Notes under the pieces: model-generated
Told to the model about the DNA's origin: nothing
Databases searched by the model: none
What the model saw: only the letters and a program-made list of their open reading frames with translations
Source of the DNA: Oscillospiraceae bacterium
GTDB taxonomy: Bacteria > Bacillota > Clostridia > Oscillospirales > Acutalibacteraceae
Length of the DNA stretch: 64,000 bases
Assembly (NCBI GenBank): GCA_015065545.1
Contig: SVQA01000001.1
Span: 62,001-126,000 of the forward strand
Direction: 5' to 3'
Made by a program: the position numbers and the translations under genes
Shown here: positions 9,012 to 18,413 of the stretch, in pieces
Layout of the letters: every line of letters begins with the position of its first letter
How positions within the stretch are numbered: position 1 is the first letter of the stretch

Positions 9012-9982
9012 TACCTTTGGTTGACAACAAAATTAAAGTTTTGTCTATAGCCGGGCCTACCGCTTCAGGCAAAACCGCACTGTCGGTATCTTTAGCAATG
9101 CAATACGATGGTGAAATTGTTTCTGCCGATTCAATGCAAATATACAAGGGTATGAATATTGCCACAGCCAAACCTTCTTTGGAAGAAAGATGTAATATTC
9201 CGCATCATCTTATGGATTTCCTCGAAGTTGACGAAATCTACAGTGTAGCCCGATATATAAATGATGCCTCTTTTGCAATTAAAGATATTTTCGCAAGGGG
9301 AAAGCTTCCGATATTAGTCGGCGGTACAGGTTTATATATAGACAGCCTTCTGAATGGTTTGACATTTACAGAAGGTGAGGTTGACCTTGAACTCAGAAAA
9401 ACACTTATGCAGCAACTCGACGATAAGGGTCTTGACTATTTGCTTGATGTATTAGCTTCTGTTGATCCTAAAAGTGCAGAAAAAATGAAATTAGAAAGAA
9501 ATCCCAAGAGAATAATCAGAGCACTCGAGATTTTTTACACAACGGGTATTACAATGACCGAACAGAACCTTAGGTCAAAAAGTACCGAATCGATATTTAA
9601 CCCAGTTAAAATAGCTCTGAATTTTCGCAATAGAGAAAAACTTTACGAGAGAATAAATCTTCGTGTGGATTTAATGTTGGAAATGGGACTTCTCAAGGAA
9701 GCTGAAGATTATTTTAAAATGAATCAGGGGGATACATCAAAACAAGCAATTGGATATAAGGAGCTTAAACCTTATTTTGATAATGAGAAAACTCTTGATG
9801 AATGCATCGAAACCTTGAAACGTTCAACCAGAAGATATGCAAAAAGACAGCTTACCTGGTTTTCTCGTGACCCTGATATCCGGTGGTTTTTTGTTGATGA
9901 CTACAGCAGTTCTGAAGAACTGCTTACTTCTGTAAGATCCTACTTAAATACTAAAGGATTTGATAAAAATGAAAGAACCTGA
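9008..9982 (+). CDS. miaA: tRNA dimethylallyltransferase
   Basis: Transfers the dimethylallyl group from DMAPP to A37 of UNN-reading tRNAs and so makes the substrate of MiaB encoded upstream. The product is 324 residues with a P-loop GPTASGKT near the N-terminus, the DSMQIY motif, VGGTGLY and RRYAKRQLTWFSRD at the C-terminal end, all typical of the family. The start is taken as GTG 9008, overlapping the mutL stop (GTGA); a TTG at 9017 is a less likely alternative. The coupling places both halves of ms2i6A synthesis and mismatch repair in one expression unit, as in many Firmicutes. Confidence 0.96.
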   Translation: MIPLVDNKIKVLSIAGPTASGKTALSVSLAMQYDGEIVSADSMQIYKGMNIATAKPSLEERCNIPHHLMDFLEVDEIYSVARYINDASFAIKDIFARGKLPILVGGTGLYIDSLLNGLTFTEGEVDLELRKTLMQQLDDKGLDYLLDVLASVDPKSAEKMKLERNPKRIIRALEIFYTTGITMTEQNLRSKSTESIFNPVKIALNFRNREKLYERINLRVDLMLEMGLLKEAEDYFKMNQGDTSKQAIGYKELKPYFDNEKTLDECIETLKRSTRRYAKRQLTWFSRDPDIRWFFVDDYSSSEELLTSVRSYLNTKGFDKNERT

Positions 9983-11279
9983 AAAAAAGCAAAAGAATAA
10001 GAACTGGAAGAAATACATTATCATTATTGTTTGTGTTTTACTTGTGGGTTATTTCTTATTCGCTTTTATCAATTCAAATATTAATAACTCTAACGTAGTA
10101 AGCACAGAAATTGCCCAGAAGTATTCATATAATGAAGAAATCACAGCCGATGCTTTTATAGTCAGAGATGAAACTCTCTTGAATTACAATGGCAGTAAAG
10201 TGCTTTATTACACTGTTAACGATGGCGATATTGTTGCATCAGGCTCTGATGTTGCTCTTGTGTTTTCTAATGAAGAAGATGCACTCAATTTTAATAAATA
10301 CAACGAAATTCAAAACCAAATCAAAGTTCTGGAAAGCATCAACACCTCACATGAGAGTGTTACTATAGATTATACAGCAGTAGATAAACAAATCGAGCTT
10401 GATCTTTTAAATATTATTTCTTCTGTTAACACAAACTCTCACTCGAAAATAAGCGAATCAGCTGATGACCTTATTTATTCTATCAATCAAAGGCACATAA
10501 TCACTGGTAAGGTTACAAACTTTGATAAGCGTATAGCTGAGCTTAAAGCAGAAGCTGAAGAATATATGAGAGCTCAGTATTCTTATGTCGATACAGTTAC
10601 TTTAAACAGCAGTACTCCCGGAGGCTATTTTGTAGCAAGTGCAGACGGATACGAGAAAAGCTTTGATTATGATAATATAAATAATCTTACAATAGATTCT
10701 TTTGATTTTGATATTAAGCCCGACGCTGTCAGCGATAATACAATCGGTAAGATTGTAAGCGGACTTGATTGGTATATTGTTTGTAAAATTTCTGCCGATG
10801 ATGCATTGACCCTTTCTCATGCCACATCCTCTTCAACCGCGACCTTTCTCAATACAACCTGCAGAAATTTACCCATATCCTTGGTTACTTTGAATCAGCA
10901 AACAAAGCAGTCGGATGCAATTGCTGTTTTTAAATGTAATTATATGAATGCGGCAATAAGCCACCTTCGTAACGAGACTGTTCAGATTACAGTAAATAAT
11001 TACGACGGTATTAAAATCAGCAAGGATGCAATTCATAATGATTATGTTGTAAATTCTAAGACTGAAGAAAAAGAAAAAGTACTTGGTGTTTATGTAACCT
11101 ACGGAAGCAAGCTGGAATTCCGAGAAATCTCAATTCTTTATTCTGATGACGATTTTGTTATTGTTGACGATAATCCTGCAGAGGGCGTTCTTGTCAGCGG
11201 AGAAACCATTGAGTTTAATGATGAAATTGTTGTAAAAGGTGATAACTTATATGCAGGAAAAAACATTAAAAAGCGTTAA
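9969..11279 (+). CDS. HlyD-like membrane-anchored protein of the division cluster
   Basis: A 436-residue protein with a Lys-rich N-terminus, one membrane helix (about residues 17-38), a biotinyl-lipoyl-like beta segment around YYTVNDGDIVASGSDVALV, a long central helical region, and a C-terminal beta-rich part, the layout of HlyD/RND-type adaptor proteins. Clostridia often carry such a protein just upstream of yggS-sepF, so it is annotated as HlyD family even though no export pump is nearby; a scaffold role in the envelope is equally possible. The start is ATG 9969 behind AAAGGA (9953-9958); TTG 9960 sits too close to that site. It overlaps the end of miaA by 14 bases. Confidence 0.75.
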   Translation: MKEPEKKQKNKNWKKYIIIIVCVLLVGYFLFAFINSNINNSNVVSTEIAQKYSYNEEITADAFIVRDETLLNYNGSKVLYYTVNDGDIVASGSDVALVFSNEEDALNFNKYNEIQNQIKVLESINTSHESVTIDYTAVDKQIELDLLNIISSVNTNSHSKISESADDLIYSINQRHIITGKVTNFDKRIAELKAEAEEYMRAQYSYVDTVTLNSSTPGGYFVASADGYEKSFDYDNINNLTIDSFDFDIKPDAVSDNTIGKIVSGLDWYIVCKISADDALTLSHATSSSTATFLNTTCRNLPISLVTLNQQTKQSDAIAVFKCNYMNAAISHLRNETVQITVNNYDGIKISKDAIHNDYVVNSKTEEKEKVLGVYVTYGSKLEFREISILYSDDDFVIVDDNPAEGVLVSGETIEFNDEIVVKGDNLYAGKNIKKR

Positions 11280-11964
11280 AGAAAACTACGAGGAAATTGT
11301 TGCTAGAATTGCCGAAGCCGCAATCAAAAGTGGCAGAAGACCCGAGGATATAACTTTTCTTGCTGCAACAAAAACAGTAGATGCTGAAATAATAAACTAC
11401 GCAATCTCTCTCGGACTTAAATATATAGGTGAAAACAAAGTACAGGAGCTTCTTTCTAAATATGAACAATATGATTTAAAAAACTCCCGGCTTCATTTTA
11501 TCGGTCATTTGCAAACCAATAAGGTCAGACAGATTGTAGGCAAGGTAAGTATGATTCAGTCGGTAGATTCCTTTAAGCTTGCCAATGAAATTTCTAAACA
11601 AAGTTTAAAGCACGGACTTAAAACCGATATTTTAGTTGAAGTTAACATCGGAAGGGAAGAAAACAAGTCTGGTGTTATGCCTGAGGAACTTGAAAATTTA
11701 CTCAGAGAAATATCAGTTTTAGAGGGTATTTCTGTCAAAGGACTAATGGCAATACCTCCGATTTGTGAAAATGAACAGAAAATTCGCGGATATTTTGCAA
11801 ATATGCGTAATCTGTTTCTTGACATATCGGAGAAAAAGATAGATAATATTAAAATGGGTATTCTTTCTATGGGAATGTCCTCTGATTATTACGAAGCTAT
11901 TTTAGAGGGTGCAAACCTTGTCCGTATAGGATCTTCGTTATTCGGTGCAAGAAATTATAATTAA
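11251..11964 (+). CDS. yggS: YggS family pyridoxal phosphate homeostasis protein
   Basis: PLP-binding protein (YlmE in Bacillus) with a single alanine-racemase-like TIM barrel and no known catalytic turnover; it keeps free PLP and amino or keto acid pools balanced. The 237-residue product has the PLP-lysine motif FLAATKTV, GENKVQE, HFIGHLQTNK, and the phosphate-binding GMSSDYYEAI and VRIGSSLFG near the end. The start is ATG 11251, eight bases after AAAAGGTGA, which lies inside the end of the HlyD-like gene, so the two overlap by 29 bases. An upstream in-frame GTG at 11239 overlaps that ribosome binding site and is rejected. Confidence 0.95.
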   Translation: MQEKTLKSVKENYEEIVARIAEAAIKSGRRPEDITFLAATKTVDAEIINYAISLGLKYIGENKVQELLSKYEQYDLKNSRLHFIGHLQTNKVRQIVGKVSMIQSVDSFKLANEISKQSLKHGLKTDILVEVNIGREENKSGVMPEELENLLREISVLEGISVKGLMAIPPICENEQKIRGYFANMRNLFLDISEKKIDNIKMGILSMGMSSDYYEAILEGANLVRIGSSLFGARNYN

Positions 11965-11985
11965 CATATTGTGGAGGTAATTAAA

Positions 11986-12435
11986 ATGGCAGGATTTGTT
12001 GATAAGTTTAAGCGTATGTGGGATGCTCCTGATGATGAGTATCAGTACGATGAGTATGGTTACGGCGAAGATCAAAATGACGATTTTGATGAAGATGTAA
12101 CCGTAAGAGATAATACATCCAGAAAGAGCAAGGTTGTTAATATCAACGCAACTGCTAAGCTCGCTGTTGCACTCTTTAAGCCCGAGCGTTTTGGCGAGGA
12201 AACAAGAGCAATTGCTGATGAACTTATTAAGACACATACTGTTGTTCTTAATCTTGAGAACACAAACAAGGATATGTCAAGAAGAATCATCGACTTCCTT
12301 TCCGGTGTTGCTTATGCAAACCGCGGTAAAATCAAGAAGGTTGCTTCCAGCACCTTTATTATCATTCCCAATCACGTTGACCTTACAGGTGATGATCTTC
12401 TTGACGAGCTTGAGAACAGCGGCGTTTATTTCTAA
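11986..12435 (+). CDS. sepF: Cell division protein SepF
   Basis: Cytoplasmic protein that tethers FtsZ filaments to the membrane and shapes the septal ring. The product is 149 residues: an N-terminal amphipathic membrane-targeting helix (MAGFVDKFKRMW), an acidic linker rich in Asp, Glu and Tyr, and the SepF core with VVLNLEN, RIIDFLSGVAYA and a FIIIPNHVDL strand. The start is ATG 11986 behind GTGGAGGT; the in-frame GTG 11971 overlaps the ribosome binding site. Between yggS and ylmH, as in Bacillus and clostridial dcw-proximal clusters. Confidence 0.96.
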   Translation: MAGFVDKFKRMWDAPDDEYQYDEYGYGEDQNDDFDEDVTVRDNTSRKSKVVNINATAKLAVALFKPERFGEETRAIADELIKTHTVVLNLENTNKDMSRRIIDFLSGVAYANRGKIKKVASSTFIIIPNHVDLTGDDLLDELENSGVYF

Positions 12436-12438
12436 GCA

Positions 12439-13173
12439 GTGGACGAATCACAACTTTTGATTTCCAGACTCGAAGATCTTATATACAGTAGCGAATTTAA
12501 CATTAGCAGCTTTCTTGGGTTTCTTAACGAAAAGGAAGCTGCCTTGGCATGTTCATATCTTTCTAACAAGAATATCAGCTATAATGTATATGGCGGATAT
12601 GATAACGCAGACAGAGTATATATTTGCTTATCTTCAGATTGTTCCGAGTCCTCGTATCCCATAACCGCTATATCTGTTCGTTCAAAAGGCAAGAAAGCCC
12701 TTTCTCATAGGGATTATCTCGGCTCTTTAATGGGAATTGGTTTAAAGCGTGAATGTATTGGTGATATAATAATTTTAAATGATACAAATGCAGTTGTATT
12801 TGTCAGGGATGAAATTTCGTCTTATGTTATAAGTGAACTTACAAAGGTAGGAAATGAATCGGTAGTGGTTTCTGAGTTTTATGGAAATACCGATGAATTT
12901 TCAAACCGAATAATTGAGGAGCAGTGTATTGTAACTTCTATGAGGGTCGATAATATCATAAGCTCAATAGTTAACTGTTCTCGTTCACAAGCTACAGATT
13001 TAATTAGTAATAAAATGGTTTTTGTAAATCATTGTCAGGTTATTAAACCATCTCTTATTCTTGCCGATTCAGACATTGTCAGTATTAGGGGAAAGGGTAA
13101 GTTTATCATTGGAAATATATTAGGAAAGACTAAACGAGAAAGACTTATTTTAAGTATATCTCGTTATGTTTAA
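12439..13173 (+). CDS. ylmH: YlmH family RNA-binding protein, S4 domain
   Basis: Cytoplasmic protein of 244 residues with a RRM-like N-terminal part and an S4 RNA-binding domain at about residues 175-240 (the SQATDLISNKMVFVN segment). Bacillus YlmH binds ribosomes and has been tied to rescue of stalled nascent chains and to division-cluster function. The start is GTG 12439, three bases after the sepF stop with no clear ribosome binding site, which suggests translational coupling. The mid-region SVRSKGKKALSHRDYLG is the usual family signature. Confidence 0.92.
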   Translation: MDESQLLISRLEDLIYSSEFNISSFLGFLNEKEAALACSYLSNKNISYNVYGGYDNADRVYICLSSDCSESSYPITAISVRSKGKKALSHRDYLGSLMGIGLKRECIGDIIILNDTNAVVFVRDEISSYVISELTKVGNESVVVSEFYGNTDEFSNRIIEEQCIVTSMRVDNIISSIVNCSRSQATDLISNKMVFVNHCQVIKPSLILADSDIVSIRGKGKFIIGNILGKTKRERLILSISRYV

Positions 13174-13184
13174 GGGGGATTAAT

Positions 13185-13985
13185 ATGCTTTCTATCGAAG
13201 AAATCAAGAATATCAGCTTCAGAAAGGCCAGCCTTGGCGGCTACAGACCCGAAGATGTAGATAACTTTATTGATCAGGTTCTCATCACTATGGAGCAGCT
13301 CCGTAAAGAGAAATCTGATCTTATCAAAAAAATGGATATTCTTGCAACGAGAGTTGAGGAGTATAGGGCAGACGAGGATGCTGTCAGAAACGCTATGCTT
13401 TCAGCTCAAAGAGTTGCTGATACAACAATCAAAGAAGCTCGTGCAAAAGCAGCAAAAATTTTAGAAGAAGCTGAAAATATTGCTAAAGCAAAACTTTATG
13501 ATCTTAACGTACAGATCAAACAGCAAAAAAAGCAGTATGCTTTGTTGCTTGCGGAGTATAATCACACACGTGACGATATTATAAATCATTGTAATAAACA
13601 TATTGCTCTTCTTAAAGAGATTCCCTCTGAAGACCGAATCAAGCAGATGGAAAAATCTATTAACGATAGATTTCCTACAGAGAAAACAGACGATTATGAA
13701 AGAGCAGAGGAAATAGCAGCTCCTTCTTTGACTGCAGATAAACCTGCAGAAAAACAGGAGGTTTTAAAGGCTGCAGATGAACCTGCTGCAACACACACAG
13801 AGTCTTTTGCGGACGTTGTTGACACTATTGATGTTTATGATGATATTAATCTTGTAAACGACATCAGCGGTATGGATGCAAAGCCTTATCAGAAAAAGAC
13901 TGACAATTCATTCACATCTCTCAGACTTGGAGAGGATGCAGATTCAGACGATCCAAACGGCGATGCCGATTCAGATAAACTTTAA
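13185..13985 (+). CDS. divIVA: DivIVA-like cell division/polarity protein
   Basis: Membrane-curvature-sensing coiled-coil protein that marks poles and division sites. The N-terminal domain carries the expected FRKASLGGYRPEDVDNFIDQV lipid-binding and Gly-Tyr turn region (residues 12-32), followed by a long coiled coil to about residue 150. The C-terminal third is an acidic, probably disordered tail with repeated Asp-Ser-Asp units. The product is 266 residues, longer than Bacillus DivIVA because of this tail. A strong ribosome binding site (AAGGGGGAT) precedes ATG 13185. It is followed by ileS after 14 bases. Confidence 0.93.
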   Translation: MLSIEEIKNISFRKASLGGYRPEDVDNFIDQVLITMEQLRKEKSDLIKKMDILATRVEEYRADEDAVRNAMLSAQRVADTTIKEARAKAAKILEEAENIAKAKLYDLNVQIKQQKKQYALLLAEYNHTRDDIINHCNKHIALLKEIPSEDRIKQMEKSINDRFPTEKTDDYERAEEIAAPSLTADKPAEKQEVLKAADEPAATHTESFADVVDTIDVYDDINLVNDISGMDAKPYQKKTDNSFTSLRLGEDADSDDPNGDADSDKL

Positions 13986-13999
13986 TTGGAGTGAAAAAC

Positions 14000-16765
14000 A
14001 TGGCTCAGGATTACAACAAAACTTTAAATTTACCAAATACCGAATTCCCTATGAGAGCAGGACTTCCTCAGAGTGAACCTGTTACTCTTAAGAAATGGGA
14101 AGAAAATGATATTTATGGAAAGCTTATGGAGAAAAATGCAGGCAAACCTATGTTTATTCTCCACGATGGCCCTCCTTATGCAAACGGCAATATCCATCTT
14201 GGCACCGCTCTTAACAAAGTGCTCAAGGATTTCATTGTTAAGTATAAGAATATGGCAGGCTTCTGTGCTCCCTTTGTACCCGGCTGGGATACACACGGTC
14301 TTCCCACAGAGCTTAAGGCTCGTGCAAAGGCAGGCGTTTCCAGCTCAGATGCAATCTCTGATGTAGAGCTTCGTCAGATTTGCCGTGACTTTGCTCTTGG
14401 TTATCTCGATGACCAGCGTAATCAGTTCAGACGTCTTGGTGCTATTGGTGATTGGGAGAATCCTTATATTACTCTTACAAAAGATTTCGAGGCAACTCAG
14501 ATTGAAATTTTCTCCGAAATGGCACAGAAGGGCTATATCTATAAGGGGCTCAAGCCTGTTTATTGGTGTCCCGAGTGTAAGACTGCTCTTGCTGAAGCAG
14601 AGATTGAGTATGCAGAGGATCCTTGTTTCTCAATCTACGTAAAATTCCCTGTATGTGATGATCTTGGTAAGATTTCTGCTCTCGGTGTTGATCCTGCGAA
14701 GACTTACTTTGTAATCTGGACAACTACAACATGGACACTGCCCGGTAACGTTGCGGTTTGTGTTGGTCCCGAATTCAACTATTGCATCATTAAATCCGGC
14801 GAAGAGTTCTATATAATGGCAGAAGAACTCTACAAGAGTGCTTTTGAAGCAGCAGGTATTACCGATTATGAAGTTGTTGCCGAAATCAAGGGAAGCGAGC
14901 TTGAATATATCAAGACAAGACACCCCTTCCTCCAGCGTGAATCTCTTGTTATCGTTGGTGATCACGTTACACTTGAGAGCGGTACAGGTTGTGTTCATAC
15001 AGCTCCCGGTCACGGTGTTGAGGACTATGACGTATGTCGTAATTATCCTGAAATTCCCATCATCGTTCCTGTTGATGCTGACGGCAGACTTACAGAAGAA
15101 GCAGGTCAGTTTGCAGGTCTTCTTACAGATGATGCTAATAAACCCATTGCACAGCATCTTGACAGCATCGGTCTTCTCTTTGGCCTTAAAAAAATTATTC
15201 ACCAATATCCTCATTGCTGGAGATGTAAACAGCCCGTTCTCTTCAGAGCAACAAACCAGTGGTTCTGTTCTGTTGATGACTTTAAAGATACAGCTGTAGA
15301 TGCCATCAATGATGTTGAGTGGATTCCCGGTTGGGGTAAAGACCGCATCACATCAATGGTAAAAGACCGTAAAGATTGGTGTATCTCTCGTCAGAGAAGA
15401 TGGGGAGTTCCTATTCCGATCTTCTTCTGCAAGGATTGCGGTGAGCCTTACATCGATAAGGATGCTATGGCAGCTGTTGCTGCCCTCTTCAGAGAAGAAG
15501 GTGCAGATGCTTGGTTTGCACGTTCTGCAGAGGAAATTCTGCCTGAGGGTGCAAAGTGTGCAAAGTGTGGCAACACATCCTTCGAAAAAGAAAGAGACAT
15601 TATGGACGTATGGTTTGACAGCGGTGTAACTCATGCTGCTGTTTGCAAAGCAAGACCTAACCTTACTTGGCCTGCTGACCTTTATCTTGAAGGTGCAGAC
15701 CAGTACAGAGGTTGGTTCCAGTCTTCACTTCTTACATCTGTAGCTGTTTTCGGCACAGCACCCTATAAGAGTGTTCTTACTCACGGCTGGGTTGTTGACG
15801 GTGAAGGCAAAAAGATGAGTAAATCTCTCGGTAATGGTATCGATCCTCAGGAAGTAGTCGATCAGTATGGTGCAGATGTGCTTCGTCTTTGGGTAGCTTC
15901 CTCCGATTATCATGTTGACATCCGAATTTCCAAGGAGATTCTTAAGCAGCTTTCCGAAGCATACAGAAAGATTCGTAACACAGCAAGATACATTCTCGGC
16001 TGTATCAATGATTTTAATCCTGATACAGACTCAGTTGCAATCAATGACCTTATGCCTATTGATAAATGGGCAATCAATAAACTCAATGAGCTCATCGTAA
16101 AGGTTAAAGCAGGCTACGATTCTTACGAATTCCATCAGGTTTATCATGCAATCCACAATTTCTGTGTTGTTGATATGTCTAACTTCTACCTCGATGTACT
16201 CAAAGACAGACTATACACAGAAAAGGCTGATTCTCATACACGCCGTGCAGCTCAGACTGCTATCTATATCATTCTTGACGCTATGACAAGAATGATCGCT
16301 CCTATCCTTGCGTACACATCTGATGAAATCTGGAAATATATGCCTCATCGTGCAGACCACGATGCAGAGTGCGTACTCTTTAACAGTATGCCCGAGGTAA
16401 TTGATATTGCTTTAGACGAGAATTTTATCAGCAATTGGGATAAGATTCACGAGCTTCGTGATACCGTTAAGAAGCACCTTGAGGTTGCGGTTAAAGATAA
16501 GATGATCAAAGCATCTCTTGAAGCATCCGTAACCCTTAAAGCAACTGGTACAGAGCTTGAATTTATCCGCTCTGTTGAAAATGAACTTGCAGCAGCATTC
16601 ATTGTTTCCGAAGTTGTAATTGAAGAGGCTGAAGGTGAGCTTCAGGTAGAAGTTCAGAAAGCAGGCGGCGAAAAGTGTGAGCGTTGCTGGTGCTACAGTA
16701 AGACTGTAGGCGAAAACGCAGAGCATCCCACACTTTGTGCAAGATGTGCTGAAGTAATTAAATAA
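14000..16765 (+). CDS. ileS: Isoleucyl-tRNA synthetase
   Basis: Class I aminoacyl-tRNA synthetase of 921 residues that charges tRNA-Ile and edits valine. Visible motifs are GPPYANGNIHLG (HIGH region), the CP1 editing domain with TTTTWTLPGN and GTGCVHTAPGHG, KMSKSLGN, and a C-terminal zinc finger with CERCWC and CARC. The zinc finger marks the bacterial, mupirocin-sensitive type of IleRS. The start is ATG 14000 behind TTGGAGTG; the in-frame GTG at 13991 overlaps the binding site. Many Firmicutes ileS genes have a T-box leader, but here only 14 bases separate it from divIVA, so it depends on the upstream promoter. It is the last gene before a hairpin at 16777. Confidence 0.98.
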   Translation: MAQDYNKTLNLPNTEFPMRAGLPQSEPVTLKKWEENDIYGKLMEKNAGKPMFILHDGPPYANGNIHLGTALNKVLKDFIVKYKNMAGFCAPFVPGWDTHGLPTELKARAKAGVSSSDAISDVELRQICRDFALGYLDDQRNQFRRLGAIGDWENPYITLTKDFEATQIEIFSEMAQKGYIYKGLKPVYWCPECKTALAEAEIEYAEDPCFSIYVKFPVCDDLGKISALGVDPAKTYFVIWTTTTWTLPGNVAVCVGPEFNYCIIKSGEEFYIMAEELYKSAFEAAGITDYEVVAEIKGSELEYIKTRHPFLQRESLVIVGDHVTLESGTGCVHTAPGHGVEDYDVCRNYPEIPIIVPVDADGRLTEEAGQFAGLLTDDANKPIAQHLDSIGLLFGLKKIIHQYPHCWRCKQPVLFRATNQWFCSVDDFKDTAVDAINDVEWIPGWGKDRITSMVKDRKDWCISRQRRWGVPIPIFFCKDCGEPYIDKDAMAAVAALFREEGADAWFARSAEEILPEGAKCAKCGNTSFEKERDIMDVWFDSGVTHAAVCKARPNLTWPADLYLEGADQYRGWFQSSLLTSVAVFGTAPYKSVLTHGWVVDGEGKKMSKSLGNGIDPQEVVDQYGADVLRLWVASSDYHVDIRISKEILKQLSEAYRKIRNTARYILGCINDFNPDTDSVAINDLMPIDKWAINKLNELIVKVKAGYDSYEFHQVYHAIHNFCVVDMSNFYLDVLKDRLYTEKADSHTRRAAQTAIYIILDAMTRMIAPILAYTSDEIWKYMPHRADHDAECVLFNSMPEVIDIALDENFISNWDKIHELRDTVKKHLEVAVKDKMIKASLEASVTLKATGTELEFIRSVENELAAAFIVSEVVIEEAEGELQVEVQKAGGEKCERCWCYSKTVGENAEHPTLCARCAEVIK

Positions 16766-16776
16766 TTATATAACAT

Positions 16777-16803
16777 AAGCGGTGTATAGTTTATGCACCG
16801 CTT
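16777..16803 (+). terminator. Hairpin after ileS (weak terminator)
   Basis: AAGCGGTG (16777-16784) pairs with CACCGCTT around an 11-base loop; flanking ACAT/ATGT can extend the stem. The downstream tract is interrupted (TTAATGTTTCTTTT), so termination would be partial and lspA may still be read through. Confidence 0.5.
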
Positions 16804-16827
16804 AATGTTTCTTTTGGAGGGTAAGCT

Positions 16828-17295
16828 ATGGTATTAGCTTTAATACTTGCTGTTGTTTTCATAATTATAGATCAGGTATCAAAATATCTTATTGCCTCAA
16901 ATATGAAGTTAGGGGAGAGCACAACTATAATTCCAGGTATACTTGATTTTACCTATACTCACAACGATGGTATGGCATTTGGAATCGGGTCTGAAGCATT
17001 TCGCTGGATTTTTATTTTTATAACCTTGGTTGTTTGTGCAATTCTTGTTTACCTAATGTTCAAAAAAGATTTTAATCATAAGCTGTATTTTATGGCGGTT
17101 TCCTGTATTGTAAGCGGTGGCATAGGCAACCTCATAGACAGATTGTTTAATGGTTATGTGGTCGACTTTCTTGCACTTTCGTTCTTTCCTCCTATTTGCA
17201 ACTTTGCAGATTATTGCATAACTGCAGGTACAATTATGCTTGTTGTTTATATTCTTTTTTATTTTAATACAAAACCCCAAAAACAAAAAAACTAA
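16828..17295 (+). CDS. lspA: Lipoprotein signal peptidase (signal peptidase II)
   Basis: Inner-membrane aspartyl protease that cleaves lipoprotein signal peptides ahead of the lipidated cysteine. The product is 155 residues with four membrane helices. The catalytic aspartates are in GNLIDRLFNGYVVDF and in CNFADYCI, and the conserved NDGMAFG loop is a variant of the usual N-x-GAAFG. A GGAGG site precedes ATG 16828. The window encodes likely substrates, namely three lipoproteins at 47.5, 50.1 and 56.3 kb. ileS-lspA-rluD is a common order. Confidence 0.96.
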   Translation: MVLALILAVVFIIIDQVSKYLIASNMKLGESTTIIPGILDFTYTHNDGMAFGIGSEAFRWIFIFITLVVCAILVYLMFKKDFNHKLYFMAVSCIVSGGIGNLIDRLFNGYVVDFLALSFFPPICNFADYCITAGTIMLVVYILFYFNTKPQKQKN

Positions 17296-17315
17296 AAATA
17301 TAACCGAAGATTGAT

Positions 17316-18239
17316 ATGGAATATTTATTTACTGTTTCAGACGATTCAAAAGGCAAGAGAATAGATAAATTTCTCTCTGAGAATATCGAGGATATTTCTC
17401 GAAGCCAGCTTGCAACACTTATAGAAGAAAAATCAATATTTGTAAACAATAACCCTGTTTCTAAAAGTTATAAACTTAATATTAACGATTATATTATGGT
17501 TTCTGTTCCTGAACCTGTTGAGCTGGAAGCTTTGCCTGAGGATATCCCTCTTGATATAATTTTTGAAGATGAGGATATTATTGTTATCAATAAGCCAAAA
17601 GGGATGGTCGTTCATCCTGCTGCAGGAAACTACACCGGCACTTTGGTGAATGCTTTACTATTTCATTGCAAAGGCAATCTTTCCGGAATCAATGGTGTTC
17701 TGCGCCCCGGCATTGTACATCGTATTGATAAAAACACAAGCGGGCTGCTTGTTATTGCAAAAACAGATTTAGCACACAAATCGCTTTCTGAACAAATTAA
17801 AGAACACAGTATGACCAGAGAATACCGTGCTATTATCTACGGTCATCTTAAAGATATCGAAGGAATGGTTGATGCACCGATTGGCAGATCTTCCATTGAC
17901 AGAAAGAAAATGTGTGTTACCGATAAGAACTCAAAGCATGCTGTAACCCATTACACCGTACTGGAAGAATTTAAAGATTATTCTTATGTAAGCTGTAAGC
18001 TTGAAACCGGCAGAACACATCAGATAAGAGTCCACATGGCATATATAGGACATCCCTTGGCAGGGGATGATGTATACGGACCCAAAAAGGTTATAACTGA
18101 GCTTTCCGGTCAGTGCTTACACGCAATTAAACTCGGATTTCTGCATCCTAAAACTCAGGAGTATATGGAGTTTAACTCTGAATTGCCGGAATATTTTAAA
18201 AAATTTTTAAATAAAATCAAAAAAACATATAATTATTAA
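17316..18239 (+). CDS. rluD: RluA/RluD-family 23S rRNA pseudouridine synthase
   Basis: Isomerises uridine to pseudouridine in 23S rRNA. The 307-residue product has an N-terminal S4 domain (about residues 13-75), the INKPKGMVVHPA motif, the catalytic block GIVHRIDKNTSGLLV with its invariant Asp, and the CKLETGRTHQIRVH motif near residue 235. The family has several paralogues, so target positions cannot be assigned, and YlyB would be the Bacillus counterpart by gene order after lspA. No strong ribosome binding site precedes ATG 17316, 20 bases after lspA. Confidence 0.93.
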   Translation: MEYLFTVSDDSKGKRIDKFLSENIEDISRSQLATLIEEKSIFVNNNPVSKSYKLNINDYIMVSVPEPVELEALPEDIPLDIIFEDEDIIVINKPKGMVVHPAAGNYTGTLVNALLFHCKGNLSGINGVLRPGIVHRIDKNTSGLLVIAKTDLAHKSLSEQIKEHSMTREYRAIIYGHLKDIEGMVDAPIGRSSIDRKKMCVTDKNSKHAVTHYTVLEEFKDYSYVSCKLETGRTHQIRVHMAYIGHPLAGDDVYGPKKVITELSGQCLHAIKLGFLHPKTQEYMEFNSELPEYFKKFLNKIKKTYNY

Positions 18240-18258
18240 ATATTATAGTAAAAAACTC

Positions 18259-18287
18259 TTGCAAAATAAAATTTTATATGTTATTAT
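18259..18287 (+). promoter_or_regulatory. rplS promoter
   Basis: TTGCAA at 18259-18264, a 17-bp spacer, and TATTAT at 18282-18287 preceded by TG at 18279-18280 (extended -10). Transcription would start near 18294, leaving a leader of about 120 bases before rplS. Confidence 0.65.
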
Positions 18288-18293
18288 ACTGTA

Positions 18294-18400
18294 GTATTTG
18301 AATTTCCGTCGTACTCTGCGACGAGTTCAATTAGCGGTAAAACCGCACATTGATATGGATAGTCCTCTGCCGAAAGGTATGAATTTCCGAAAAAATATTT
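18294..18400 (+). promoter_or_regulatory. Structured leader of rplS (candidate L19 autoregulatory leader)
   Basis: Holds two clean hairpins, CGTCG/CGACG (18307-18323) and GCGGT/ACCGC (18334-18346), and a third small GNRA-type hairpin GCC-GAAA-GGT near 18369-18378. The sequence GAATTTCCG occurs at both ends of the leader. Ribosomal protein leaders for L19 are known in Firmicutes; this one has the right place and size, but I cannot match it to the Rfam model by eye. Confidence 0.5.
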
Positions 18401-18413
18401 GGAGGTCATAAAA

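Noticed and set aside
13986-13999. T-box leader before ileS
   Set aside because: Only 14 bases lie between divIVA and ileS, and no T-box sequence or specifier hairpin is present there.
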